Source: Microbacterium murale (GTDB lineage: Bacteria > Actinomycetota > Actinomycetes > Actinomycetales > Microbacteriaceae). From it: a stretch of 64,000 nucleotides of DNA. The position numbers and the translations under genes were made by a program. Shown piece by piece: positions 52,168 through 60,592 of this stretch. How positions within the stretch are numbered: the stretch's first letter is position 1; every line of letters begins with the position of its first letter. The stretch is from NCBI RefSeq assembly GCF_030815955.1, contig NZ_JAUSXK010000001.1, positions 2,914,001-2,978,000 of the forward strand. The letters run 5' to 3'. The notes beneath the pieces were generated by a model. That model was not told where the DNA came from and ran no database searches. It saw nothing but the letters and a program-made list of their open reading frames with translations.

Positions 52168-52934
52168 GATGAGAGCTCCTGGAAGAGTTGGCGGGAATAC
52201 GGATGCTGGGGAAGGTCGTAGAAGACCTCGGTCGGGGCATGCTCGACGATCTCACCGGCGCGCATGACAGCCACCTGATGGGAGATGTAGCGGACCGCGG
52301 CGAGGTCGTGCGAGATGAAGAGAGCGGCGAAGCGGTGCTCGGCCTGCAGGTCCTGGATGAGATTCAGGATCTGCGCCTGAACGGAGACATCGAGCGCGCT
52401 GACCGCTTCGTCGAAGACGATGAACGCCGGGTGCGTGACGAGGGCGCGGGCGATGCTGACGCGCTGCAGCTGGCCACCGGAGAGCTGGTGGGGTCTTCGT
52501 GCGGCGAAGGAAGCGGGGAGTCCGACCTGATCGAGCATCGAGAGCGCGCGGGCTTCGGTGTCGGGCGTTCGGCGTTCATGCACGAGGAGCGGCTCGAGCA
52601 CTGAGGAGAGGATGGTCGAGCGCGGATCCAGCGCCCAGCGCGGGTGCTGCAGCACCGCCTGCATCCGGCCGGCGCGAGAACGCAGGCTCCGCGACAACGG
52701 AGCATCCTGGAATCTCACTGTGCCGGTGTCCGGTCTCTGAAGGCCCAGCACGACGGAGCCTGTCGTCGTCTTCCCCGATCCGGATTCGCCGACCAGTCCG
52801 AGCGTCTCGCCCGCTGTGACGGAGAGGGAGACGTGTGACATCGCCGTGACCTCTCTTCTGCTCGCGCCGAGGCCGGAGGTGAACGTGACGCTGACATCAT
52901 CGAGATCGAGGACGGGCGAGGTCGACTCGGTCAT
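52164..52934 (-). CDS. Peptide ABC transporter ATPase, DppF/OppF type
   Basis: 256 residues with Walker A GESGSGKTT (about 50), LSGGQLQRVSIARAL signature, and FDEAVSALDV Walker B/D-loop, then HDLAAVRYI switch. The short C-terminus lacks the oligopeptide tail of the partner ATPase. It overlaps both neighbours by 4 nt. Confidence 0.94.
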   Translation of the reverse strand: MTESTSPVLDLDDVSVTFTSGLGASRREVTAMSHVSLSVTAGETLGLVGESGSGKTTTGSVVLGLQRPDTGTVRFQDAPLSRSLRSRAGRMQAVLQHPRWALDPRSTILSSVLEPLLVHERRTPDTEARALSMLDQVGLPASFAARRPHQLSGGQLQRVSIARALVTHPAFIVFDEAVSALDVSVQAQILNLIQDLQAEHRFAALFISHDLAAVRYISHQVAVMRAGEIVEHAPTEVFYDLPQHPYSRQLFQELSS

Positions 52935-53908
52935 GCGGACACCTCTTTCGCACTGGTCGGCGCAGCGAGTTCTTCAGCGCGCAGACACAGGCTGTGCCGT
53001 GCTGTCATCGGCTGTGGACGGGTGCTTTCGCAGGCGTCGATCCGGAACGCGCAGCGTGCGGCGAAGGCGCACCCCTCGGATTCGCCGTACAGCACCGGGG
53101 GAGAGCCTGGAATGCTGCTCAAGCGCTCACCACGTTTCGCCCTGGACGGATCGGTTGCCGCGAGCGCGCGAGCATAGGGATGGACGGGGCTGCCGAGCAC
53201 CGCTCCCGCGGGTCCGCGTTCCACGACCCGCCCGGCGTACATCACTGCGACTTCGTCGCACCAGCGGGCGACAGCCGGCAGGTCATGGCTGAGCCACAGG
53301 ATCGTGGTGCCCGCGGAGCGCGCCTGCTCGAACATGAGCCGGATGACCTCTTCGCGCACCTGACTGTCCAGTGCGGCTGTCGGCTCGTCCGCGATCAGCA
53401 CCTTGGGACGTCGGCACATGGCCAGAGCCACGGCGACGCGCTGCGCCATTCCTCCGGAGATCTGATGCGGGAAGAGGCGTGCGACACGCTCGGGGTTCGC
53501 GATGAGCATCGCATCGAGCATCTCGAGCTGTCTGGCTTGTGTGCTGTCGTCACCGACGGAACGCAGCACGAGCTGAAGTTGCCTGCCGATGCGCATCGTC
53601 GGATCGAGCGAGCCGATCGGATCCTGGGCGATGTAAGCCAGGGCGTCCCTCCGGTAGTGCCGGAGGGCGGTGTCGTCCAGGCTCAGGACGTCGGTGCCGT
53701 CGACCTCCAGCTCGCCGCGCACGATCCGTGCAGAACGAGGGTGGAGCCGACCGATGACCGACGCGAGCGTCGATTTGCCCGATCCTGATTCGCCGACGAC
53801 AGCCACTGAACTGCCGGCGGCGACCTCCAGGTCCACTCCATCGAGTGCGCGCACCGTCGTCGCACCGGTGAACTCCAGTGCGAGGTCTCTGATTCGGATG
53901 GCGGTCAT
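52931..53908 (-). CDS. Peptide ABC transporter ATPase, DppD/OppD type
   Basis: 325 residues from ATG 53908 (overlapping the permease stop): Walker A GESGSGKST, ISGGMAQRVAVALAM, ADEPTAALD and the C-terminal oligopeptide-transporter tail (VHPYARALAATDP, CAFAARCAF with Cys residues that may bind an Fe-S cluster in this family). Confidence 0.94.
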   Translation of the reverse strand: MTAIRIRDLALEFTGATTVRALDGVDLEVAAGSSVAVVGESGSGKSTLASVIGRLHPRSARIVRGELEVDGTDVLSLDDTALRHYRRDALAYIAQDPIGSLDPTMRIGRQLQLVLRSVGDDSTQARQLEMLDAMLIANPERVARLFPHQISGGMAQRVAVALAMCRRPKVLIADEPTAALDSQVREEVIRLMFEQARSAGTTILWLSHDLPAVARWCDEVAVMYAGRVVERGPAGAVLGSPVHPYARALAATDPSRAKRGERLSSIPGSPPVLYGESEGCAFAARCAFRIDACESTRPQPMTARHSLCLRAEELAAPTSAKEVSA

Positions 53909-54789
53909 TTCAGAGACCTCGTCTCTCGCGGTTCGAAGCGGTCGCGCAATCCGTCGCCGATGATGTTGATGCACAGGATCGAGACCACCAGGACGGCACC
54001 GGGAACGATGAGCAGCTGCGGCGCCTGGGTCATGTACAGCATCCCCTGCTGGATGAGCAGTCCGAGCGAGGCCTCCGGGACCTGTACGCCGAATCCGAGG
54101 AAGCTCAGACCGCCCTCGACGAGGATGGCGACAGAGAGCGCATAACTCGCCTGAACGGCGATCGTGCCGGCGATGTTGGGCAGCAGTCGCCGCACGAAGA
54201 TCACGGGGGTGCGCACGCCGCTGATCCGTGCCGACACGATGAAGTCGCGCTCGGCGACGGAGCGGGTGGCGAGTCTCACCACGCGCGTCATGAGAGGGAT
54301 GGTGATGACGACGATGCTGATGATCGCTGCTGGGCGTCCTGGGCCGAGCGGGGCGGAGACGAGGATCGCGAGGACGAGAGCAGGAAAGGCGTACAGCACA
54401 TCCGCCACCCGCATGACCACCTCGTTCACGCCGCCGCCGTAGTAGCCGGACAGCATGCCCAGCAGGGTGCTGACCGCAGCGGAGCAGACGACTGCCACGA
54501 TCGAGACGACCAATGTCGTCGCGATGCCCTCGAAGAGGCGGGGCAGGAGAGAGCGGCCGAGGTTGTCCGTGCCCAGCGGCGCGAGCGCTGAGGCGCCCTC
54601 CAACCGACCGCCGATCGTCGCGCTCGTGGACCCGGTCACTCCGGTGAGCACCGCGATGACGGTCAGGACGACGATCGCGCCGAGCACGATGATCGCTGTG
54701 CGCAGCAGAGCGTCACTGTGTCGCCAGGCGCTCGTCGCCGTCTGGCCGGCAGCGCGGACACCATGGACGGCAGTGGGTGCGACGGTCAT
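53905..54789 (-). CDS. Peptide ABC transporter permease, DppC type
   Basis: 294 residues with about six helices, a long N-terminal tail and LGTDNLGRSLLPRLFEG-like sequence before the core. The C-terminus has LGFGVQVPEASLGLLIQQ, usual for DppC. Overlaps DppB by 4 nt. Confidence 0.94.
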   Translation of the reverse strand: MTVAPTAVHGVRAAGQTATSAWRHSDALLRTAIIVLGAIVVLTVIAVLTGVTGSTSATIGGRLEGASALAPLGTDNLGRSLLPRLFEGIATTLVVSIVAVVCSAAVSTLLGMLSGYYGGGVNEVVMRVADVLYAFPALVLAILVSAPLGPGRPAAIISIVVITIPLMTRVVRLATRSVAERDFIVSARISGVRTPVIFVRRLLPNIAGTIAVQASYALSVAILVEGGLSFLGFGVQVPEASLGLLIQQGMLYMTQAPQLLIVPGAVLVVSILCINIIGDGLRDRFEPRETRSLK

Positions 54790-55751
54790 CGGCTGCTCCC
54801 TCCGGTCAGGCGCAAGCGCGGATCCAGCGCGTTGGCGACGAGATCGACGATGAGGCTGGCGACGATGAAGACCATCGCGGCCAGCAGTACGGCGCTCTGA
54901 ACGATCGAATAGTCCCGGCGGCCGAGCGCCGTCTGAAGGTACGACCCCATCCCGGGGATGTTGAACACGAACTCGACGATCACCGTTCCTCCGAGCAGCA
55001 CCGCGACGAGCGCACCGACGATCGTGAGGATCGGCGCTGCGGCGTTGCGCAGAACATGATGTCGCACGATGAATCCCGGCGTCTCGCCGCGGGCGACGGC
55101 CGCCTGCACGTGAGGTTCTACGAGCACGTTCATCACCGCATCCCTGGTATTGCGGGCGACTACGGCGACGCAGCCGATCGACAAGACGACGACGGGGAGG
55201 ACGAGCGACCCGAAGAATCGTCCTGGATCGGTGGAGAACGCAGCGAACTGCCCTACTGAGAGGCCGAGTCCCAGAGTGGAGACCACGAACACCACAAGTC
55301 CGGCGAGCAGGAACTCCGGCAGGCTGATGCCCAGGGCGCTGACCAGTCGTCCGGCGGCCCCCGCGGAGCCTTCGCTGCGCAGCGCCGCGAGGAAGCCGAG
55401 TGGAATGCCGATCAGCAACGTGACGATGATCGTCAACAGGGCGATGGTCGCTGTGACCGGCAGACGTGCGGCGAACTCCTCCGAGACGGAGACGTTCGAG
55501 ACGAACGAGTAGCCCAGATCGCCGGTGACCACGCCGAAGACCCAGCGGAAGTACTGCTCCATCACCGGCGCATCCAGACCCGAATCGGCCACGGCCTGGG
55601 CCCGCTGCGCCTCGGTGGCGAGCGGACCCAGGACGAGGTCGATGTAGTCACCCGGCATGAGCCGCACTGATGCGAAGATCAGCACGGAGACCGCGATGAG
55701 CGTCACCAGTGCGGCGGCGATGCGCCGGATCGACCACAGAACCACGGACAT
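54786..55751 (-). CDS. Peptide ABC transporter permease, DppB type
   Basis: 321 residues with six helices: IRRIAAALVTLIAVSVLIF at the start, MPGDYIDLVLG, and ARNTRDAVMNVLVEPHVQAA before the EAA region. The final EFVFNIPGMGSYL is typical. Begins 1 nt after the binding protein stop. Confidence 0.95.
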   Translation of the reverse strand: MSVVLWSIRRIAAALVTLIAVSVLIFASVRLMPGDYIDLVLGPLATEAQRAQAVADSGLDAPVMEQYFRWVFGVVTGDLGYSFVSNVSVSEEFAARLPVTATIALLTIIVTLLIGIPLGFLAALRSEGSAGAAGRLVSALGISLPEFLLAGLVVFVVSTLGLGLSVGQFAAFSTDPGRFFGSLVLPVVVLSIGCVAVVARNTRDAVMNVLVEPHVQAAVARGETPGFIVRHHVLRNAAAPILTIVGALVAVLLGGTVIVEFVFNIPGMGSYLQTALGRRDYSIVQSAVLLAAMVFIVASLIVDLVANALDPRLRLTGGSSR

Positions 55752-55752
55752 G

Positions 55753-57363
55753 TCAGTTGGCGCGGAACTCGGTGACGTAGCGCAGGAAGTCGCCGTATCC
55801 CTCAGCGCTGGTCAGCGTGGGGGAGAGCGACTGAGTGTTCCATCCGATCGTCGACGGACGCAGCACCAACGGCACCATCTCGCTCTGCTCGTCCGCGAGG
55901 GCGCACAGGTCCTCGAAGACCGCCGCCCTGTCCGCACCTGGCTCAGTCGTGTAGCCGTCGGCGATGAGTGCGTCGAGCTCGTCGGAACCCTTCATGAACA
56001 CGGCGGAGAATCCGGCGACTTCGGGGTTCCACCAGGTCGTGACCATGGCGGGGTCGGCATATCCGGCGAACCAACTGAGCGCGAGATCGAAGTCCGCCGG
56101 ACTTTCGTACACGCGGGCCGAGTAGGTGGCGTAGTCGACCTGCTCGATCGAGACCGTGACACCGATCTCCGCGAGATTCTGCTGCATCACCTGGGCGATC
56201 TGCGCCAGCACCGGCTCGTCCGTGTAGACCACGAGGTCGAGTTCGAGCCCGCCGATCTTGTCGATCACTGCTTTCGCCGCGGTGACATCGTGAGCCGCGG
56301 AGGGGAGGTCCGCCGCCACGCACGCGTCCGGGAGGCCGGCAGGGGTGACACCTGATGCTTCGGTGGAGCCGCCGAATGCGAGTTCGTTGATCGCCGCGCG
56401 GTCGATGGCGCTGTTGATCGCGAAGCGCACGTCCTCGTCCTGCAGCGCCTCGTCACCGGTGAGGGAGTTGATCATCAGATAGTGGAAGTCGGTGTTCTTC
56501 TGTCCGACGACCGTCACATCGGCGGCATTCGAGAGCAGCTCAGCGGAGTCGATCGAGTTGAGCACGGCGAAGTCCGCCGAGCCGTCGCGGAGGGCGGCAG
56601 CGCGAGTGGCCTCGTCGCCGACGATGTCGATGGTGAGCGTGGCGAAGCCCAACGCGTCCGCATCAGGGTGGTGCTGGTTCGGCTCGAACGTCCACTCCTC
56701 GTCCTGACGATGTGCTGTCGCGACGAGAGGGCCGGTCCCGAGCATCTCGGTCGTGATGTCGACCTCGCCGGCGTCGATCTCCGCGATCGGGAGGATCGCT
56801 GCGGGAGTGTTCGCGAGCGCTGAGAGGAACGGCGCGTACGGCTCGGAGAGCGTGACTGTGACTTCGAGGTCGCCGGTCGCTTCGATCGAGGACACCGGGC
56901 CGAGTTGGCCAGTCCATGTCGTCGGTGTGTCGAGAAGGCGCTGAAGGCTCCCCACCACGTCGTCAGCGGTCATCGCCCGGCCGTTCGAGAAGACCGCGTC
57001 ACTGGCGAGGGTGAAGACGTACTCGGTGTCGCTCGGTGACTCCCAGCTCGTCGCGAGCTTCGGGGCGACTTCGAGGTTCTCGTCGATCGTGGTGAGGGTC
57101 TCGTAAGAGAGACCTTCGAGCATCCACGATCGGGCAGTCGCGGCGCCCTGGGGATCCAGACCACTGGCTTCTGCGGTGTCGTAGTCGAGCTGGACGACGA
57201 GGTCGCCGCCGGCATCGAAGGCGTCGTCAGCGACCGAGAGAAAGCCGGGCGCGGCCTCCTCCTGAGTCGGCGTGGCATCCGGGGAGGCGCCGGCGGCGCA
57301 TCCGGTGAGAGTGAGGGTTGCGATGGCGGCGATCGCCATCCCCGCTCGAGCTGCTTTGTGCAT
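55753..57363 (-). CDS. Peptide-type ABC transporter substrate-binding lipoprotein
   Basis: 536 residues: lipobox LTLTGC (Cys about 22), then family 5 binding-protein features LDPQGAATARSWMLEGLSYETL, YVFTLASDAVFSNGRAMTADDVV, and WFAGYADPAMVTTWW. It would capture peptides or amine-linked compounds at the cell surface. The ATG at 57363 follows AAGGG by 11 nt; the longer frame is overlapped by the amine oxidase end. Confidence 0.93.
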   Translation of the reverse strand: MHKAARAGMAIAAIATLTLTGCAAGASPDATPTQEEAAPGFLSVADDAFDAGGDLVVQLDYDTAEASGLDPQGAATARSWMLEGLSYETLTTIDENLEVAPKLATSWESPSDTEYVFTLASDAVFSNGRAMTADDVVGSLQRLLDTPTTWTGQLGPVSSIEATGDLEVTVTLSEPYAPFLSALANTPAAILPIAEIDAGEVDITTEMLGTGPLVATAHRQDEEWTFEPNQHHPDADALGFATLTIDIVGDEATRAAALRDGSADFAVLNSIDSAELLSNAADVTVVGQKNTDFHYLMINSLTGDEALQDEDVRFAINSAIDRAAINELAFGGSTEASGVTPAGLPDACVAADLPSAAHDVTAAKAVIDKIGGLELDLVVYTDEPVLAQIAQVMQQNLAEIGVTVSIEQVDYATYSARVYESPADFDLALSWFAGYADPAMVTTWWNPEVAGFSAVFMKGSDELDALIADGYTTEPGADRAAVFEDLCALADEQSEMVPLVLRPSTIGWNTQSLSPTLTSAEGYGDFLRYVTEFRAN

Positions 57364-57384
57364 TTCGGTGTTTCCCTTCGGGAT

Positions 57385-57417
57385 GTCGGCCGACGCGTGG
57401 ATCATGCGTCGGCCGAC
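57385..57417 (-). other. Intercistronic hairpin between amine oxidase and binding protein genes
   Basis: GTCGGCCGACGC and GCGTCGGCCGAC pair perfectly (12 bp) across a 9-nt loop, overlapping the last codons of the amine oxidase gene. It may protect or attenuate the downstream message. Confidence 0.6.
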
Positions 57418-59429
57418 GGCGGGCGGACAGAGAGGTGATGCAGGTGGTGCTCGGATGACGCAGAGCCTTTGTCCTCGTGAGCGCAGGCGCAGGCACTCGT
57501 GGATGCCGGAACGTCGAGGGTCGGGTTCCGATCGAAGAAGTCGTGAGGCTTGAGGGCGAAGCCGCAGATGTCGACCGGCATGATCGGCCAGTCTTCCGTG
57601 CGGGGGAAGTGGGTCAGCCCGAACGTGTGCCACAGGACCAGATCCGTGTTCTCCAGTGAGGCGTCGTCGGCGATGAATGCAGGCAGGCCCTGCTCCGGCG
57701 CGCTCTGATTGACGACGTCGCCCGCGGGGTAGCGTTCGTTCACGTCATACTCCGTGACCCAGAGGTCTGCGGTGGCGAATCGCGCGCGGGATGCGATCAC
57801 CGACTCCGGCTGTGCGAGCAGCACAGGCTTGCCCTCGGTGGCCAGCACATACGAGACGGGGCGCCCGAGGCGGTTCTTGGCATTCGTGCTGCTCACCCGC
57901 CAGGTGCGATCGACGGAGCTGTTCGCCCGGCGTCGACCCTCGTGTTCGCTCCGCAGCCGCGTGGCGGTGAAGCCGATGGCGCTGCCGTGCAGATTGTCGT
58001 CGTCGATAGGGAGCGCTCCGACGTCGATCTCGTCGATCACTGCGGTACCTTCGTCGACCGCCATATCGAGCCGAGCGCAGAAGAGGTGCTGGTGGTAAGG
58101 GGCGGCGAGGCCGGGTGCCAGCTCACTGGCGAAGCGACTCGTGCGCTCGTCGTACGCCGCGGTGAACACGAGGCCGGTCGCCTTGGCCTCGAACTCGATC
58201 TTCCCGTCGAGGTACAGGTACCAGTAGAACCCGTAGTCGTAGTTGCCGACCGTGACGAAGAACGAGATCACCAGACGTCGTTGGCGACGCACATCGCTCG
58301 TTCCGGTGAACTGCTCGGTGTGCTTCCACAGCACGCCGGCATCCTCCTCATGGATGCAGATGGCGTTCGGCAGGATCTTCACGTTCCCGAGGGCGTCGGC
58401 GATCGGCACATCGAGGTATGTGATGTCGCCCACGCAGTCGCAGCCGAGTTCGAGCGAGTTGACGAGCCGGCCGAGCAGGTACTCGCCGGTGTCGAAATAG
58501 TTCTGCCAGAACCGCACGGGCCCTGGATCGCCGTAGGGCACGAGCATCTCCGCGATGGATGCGCGGTGCACGATCGGGCGGACGCGGCCATCGTCTTCGA
58601 AACCGATGCCGTGCAGGATCAGACCCTCACGCATGTCGTAGCCGACGCGCAGCGACCATTTCTCCCAGGAGATCACGTCGCCGTCGAAGGAGAAGCTCGG
58701 GCCCTCTGGCTGGCTGATCACGATCGGCTTCTGCGTCGTCCGTTCCGGGCCGAACGTACCGGGCACGTGGTAATCCGCGGTCTCCTGGGGGATCGGCATG
58801 GCACCCGTGTCGATGACATCCACCACGCTGCGGCTGGCGAGGTCGACGAACGCGACGAGGCCGTCGATCGGATGCGCCCACGGCATCGTCAGGGGCGTGG
58901 GCTGGTGATGGCCGAGCACACGCGCCATGCGACGACCGCGTTCCCCTTCGATCGGGTAGCGACCGGCAGAGAGCCCTGCGAGAGCGACCGTGCTCGGGTC
59001 GTCGATTCCGCGAGCGAGGAGCGCGTCGGCCCAGCGCGCATCCGCCCCGACGAGCTCACGGATGATCGCATGCTCCTCCTGGAGCAGCGGAACCTGTCCA
59101 TCGAATTCTGCGTCGATCTCGTCATCGCGAGCGATCGTCGAAGTGCCGAGATCGACGGAGATCGCTCGAGCGAGGCCGCTCTCGATATCGAGGAGTTGGA
59201 TTCTGGCTCGACGGGCGACGGCGCGTCCCGCCGTGACCTCTCGACGATCGGGCTCGTCCAGGCCGATGTAGGCGATCCGGTGCGTTGCGGTGAGCGCGCC
59301 GTGTTGACGGAGGATCTCGGCGGCCAGTTCCAGTTCCGTCCCAGACAGCGTCGCGTAGGGAGCACCGGATCCGTCGCCGAGCGAGCGAGAGCGTTGGACG
59401 TGCTGTGACGAGGAACAGCTGCAGTTCAT
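57402..59429 (-). CDS. Copper-containing primary amine oxidase (TPQ type)
   Basis: 675 residues. The topaquinone precursor is Tyr397 in VGNYDYGF. The catalytic base lies in YFDTGEYLLG. Copper ligands are HQH (HQHLFCARLDM) and the later His in HTFGLTHFPRTEDW. The enzyme oxidises primary amines to aldehydes with release of ammonia and H2O2. No signal peptide is seen. The ATG at 59429 has GGAG 5 nt upstream. Both ends carry unusual Cys/His stretches: NCSCSSSQH at the start and SACACAHED with EHHLHH at the end. First gene of the ten-gene operon. Confidence 0.93.
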   Translation of the reverse strand: MNCSCSSSQHVQRSRSLGDGSGAPYATLSGTELELAAEILRQHGALTATHRIAYIGLDEPDRREVTAGRAVARRARIQLLDIESGLARAISVDLGTSTIARDDEIDAEFDGQVPLLQEEHAIIRELVGADARWADALLARGIDDPSTVALAGLSAGRYPIEGERGRRMARVLGHHQPTPLTMPWAHPIDGLVAFVDLASRSVVDVIDTGAMPIPQETADYHVPGTFGPERTTQKPIVISQPEGPSFSFDGDVISWEKWSLRVGYDMREGLILHGIGFEDDGRVRPIVHRASIAEMLVPYGDPGPVRFWQNYFDTGEYLLGRLVNSLELGCDCVGDITYLDVPIADALGNVKILPNAICIHEEDAGVLWKHTEQFTGTSDVRRQRRLVISFFVTVGNYDYGFYWYLYLDGKIEFEAKATGLVFTAAYDERTSRFASELAPGLAAPYHQHLFCARLDMAVDEGTAVIDEIDVGALPIDDDNLHGSAIGFTATRLRSEHEGRRRANSSVDRTWRVSSTNAKNRLGRPVSYVLATEGKPVLLAQPESVIASRARFATADLWVTEYDVNERYPAGDVVNQSAPEQGLPAFIADDASLENTDLVLWHTFGLTHFPRTEDWPIMPVDICGFALKPHDFFDRNPTLDVPASTSACACAHEDKGSASSEHHLHHLSVRPPSADA

Positions 59430-59466
59430 GAATTCTCCGTTGGAAGTCTGATCGGAACGCCTACGT

Positions 59467-59482
59467 GCCGGAACGTTCCGGC
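59467..59482. promoter_or_regulatory. Perfect 16-bp palindrome, candidate LacI-family operator
   Basis: GCCGGAACGTTCCGGC is its own complement with a central CG in AACGTT, the core pattern of LacI/GalR operators. It spans the predicted start of the amine-oxidase operon and lies 88 bp before the LacI-type gene. Confidence 0.65.
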
Positions 59483-59485
59483 AAA

Positions 59486-59513
59486 AGTATGCGAAAACCA
59501 TGTTTCAGCGCAA
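59486..59513 (-). promoter_or_regulatory. Promoter of the amine-oxidase operon
   Basis: On the minus strand TTGCGC (59513-59508), 16 nt, then CATACT (59491-59486). The start would fall inside the palindrome, so binding there should block initiation. Confidence 0.5.
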
Positions 59514-59556
59514 GGGGCATTCTGTTTCCAGGTGATTACATCTCGCTGTGTGTGGT

Positions 59557-59562
59557 TAGAAT
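59557..59562 (+). promoter_or_regulatory. -10 element of the LacI-type gene
   Basis: TAGAAT followed by 7 nt and the ATG at 59570. Confidence 0.5.
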
Positions 59563-59569
59563 CGGCCGC

Positions 59570-60592
59570 ATGCATGAGACAAGGCGCGCCCGATTGATCG
59601 ATGTCGCTCGGCGAGCCGGTGTCGGAAAGACCACCGCTTCGGACGCGCTCAGCGGGAGCGGTCGAGTGTCATCCGAGACCCGCGACGCGGTGCTGGCGGC
59701 TGCGGCGGAGCTCGGCTATTCCGCGAACACAGCCGCGCGGCACCTGCGCGGCGGAACCGTCGGCACCATCGGGATCGTCCTCCCCGAGGTCGTCTCGCGG
59801 TCGTCGTATTACATGGCGTTCACATTCGGCATCGTCACCAGCGCCGCGGCCCACGATATCGACGTGACCATCGTCAGCCCGTCGACGTCATCCGGGCGGT
59901 CGCGGCCGATCCGCGCCGACGGCCTCATCATCGGGGATCCGCTCTCGGGTGATACCGGCCTTCCGGCGCTCCTCGCCTCTGGTATGCCGGTCGTCACGCA
60001 AGAGCACCTGCCTGACGACATCGCCGGCACCGCTGACGGCGTCGTCTGGTCATCCCACGAGACCGGAATGCTGCGCCTGTTCGACGAGATCGACATCACC
60101 GGCGCACAGCATCCGGCGCTGTTGGTCGCACCAGACGTCACCGACTGGTCTCGACAGCTGGTCAGCGGGTACAGGGCGGGTTGCGCCGCACGAGGCCTGA
60201 CGCCGCTGCTCGCTCCCGTCAGCTTCGAGGCGCCGTGGCTCGCAGTCCGTGAGGCGATCGAGCGGCTGCTCTCCGAACACCCTGAGACCGATGCGATCAT
60301 CTGCGCACCGGACTCGAGCGCCATCGAGGTCGTCGCCGTGCTCGGCAGGCTCGGCCGGACCATCGGCGAGGACATCACCGTCGTCTCCTGCGTCGATCAT
60401 CCATCTCTGCCGTTCCTGGCGCCGGCGATCACCTCGATCGATCTCCGCCCGAGGGAATCCGGCGTCGCATGCGCCGAACTGCTCATCGACCTGCTCGAGG
60501 GGCGCGCCGAACCAGGAACGGACGTCGAGTTCCCGATCACCGTCGTCGCACGCGAGTCCACTGCGCACCCGTTGACGGCTCGTGCCGCGTGA
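59570..60592 (+). CDS. LacI-family transcriptional regulator
   Basis: 340 residues with the LacI helix-turn-helix and hinge at about 7-60 (RLIDVARRAGVGKTTASDALSGSGRV, ELGYSANTAARHLRG) and a periplasmic-binding-like effector domain (TIGIVLPEV, DGLIIGDPL, DITVVSCVDHP). It probably controls the divergent amine-oxidase operon through the palindrome and its own operon with the CoA-transferase gene. The effector is unknown. Confidence 0.92.
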   Translation: MHETRRARLIDVARRAGVGKTTASDALSGSGRVSSETRDAVLAAAAELGYSANTAARHLRGGTVGTIGIVLPEVVSRSSYYMAFTFGIVTSAAAHDIDVTIVSPSTSSGRSRPIRADGLIIGDPLSGDTGLPALLASGMPVVTQEHLPDDIAGTADGVVWSSHETGMLRLFDEIDITGAQHPALLVAPDVTDWSRQLVSGYRAGCAARGLTPLLAPVSFEAPWLAVREAIERLLSEHPETDAIICAPDSSAIEVVAVLGRLGRTIGEDITVVSCVDHPSLPFLAPAITSIDLRPRESGVACAELLIDLLEGRAEPGTDVEFPITVVARESTAHPLTARAA

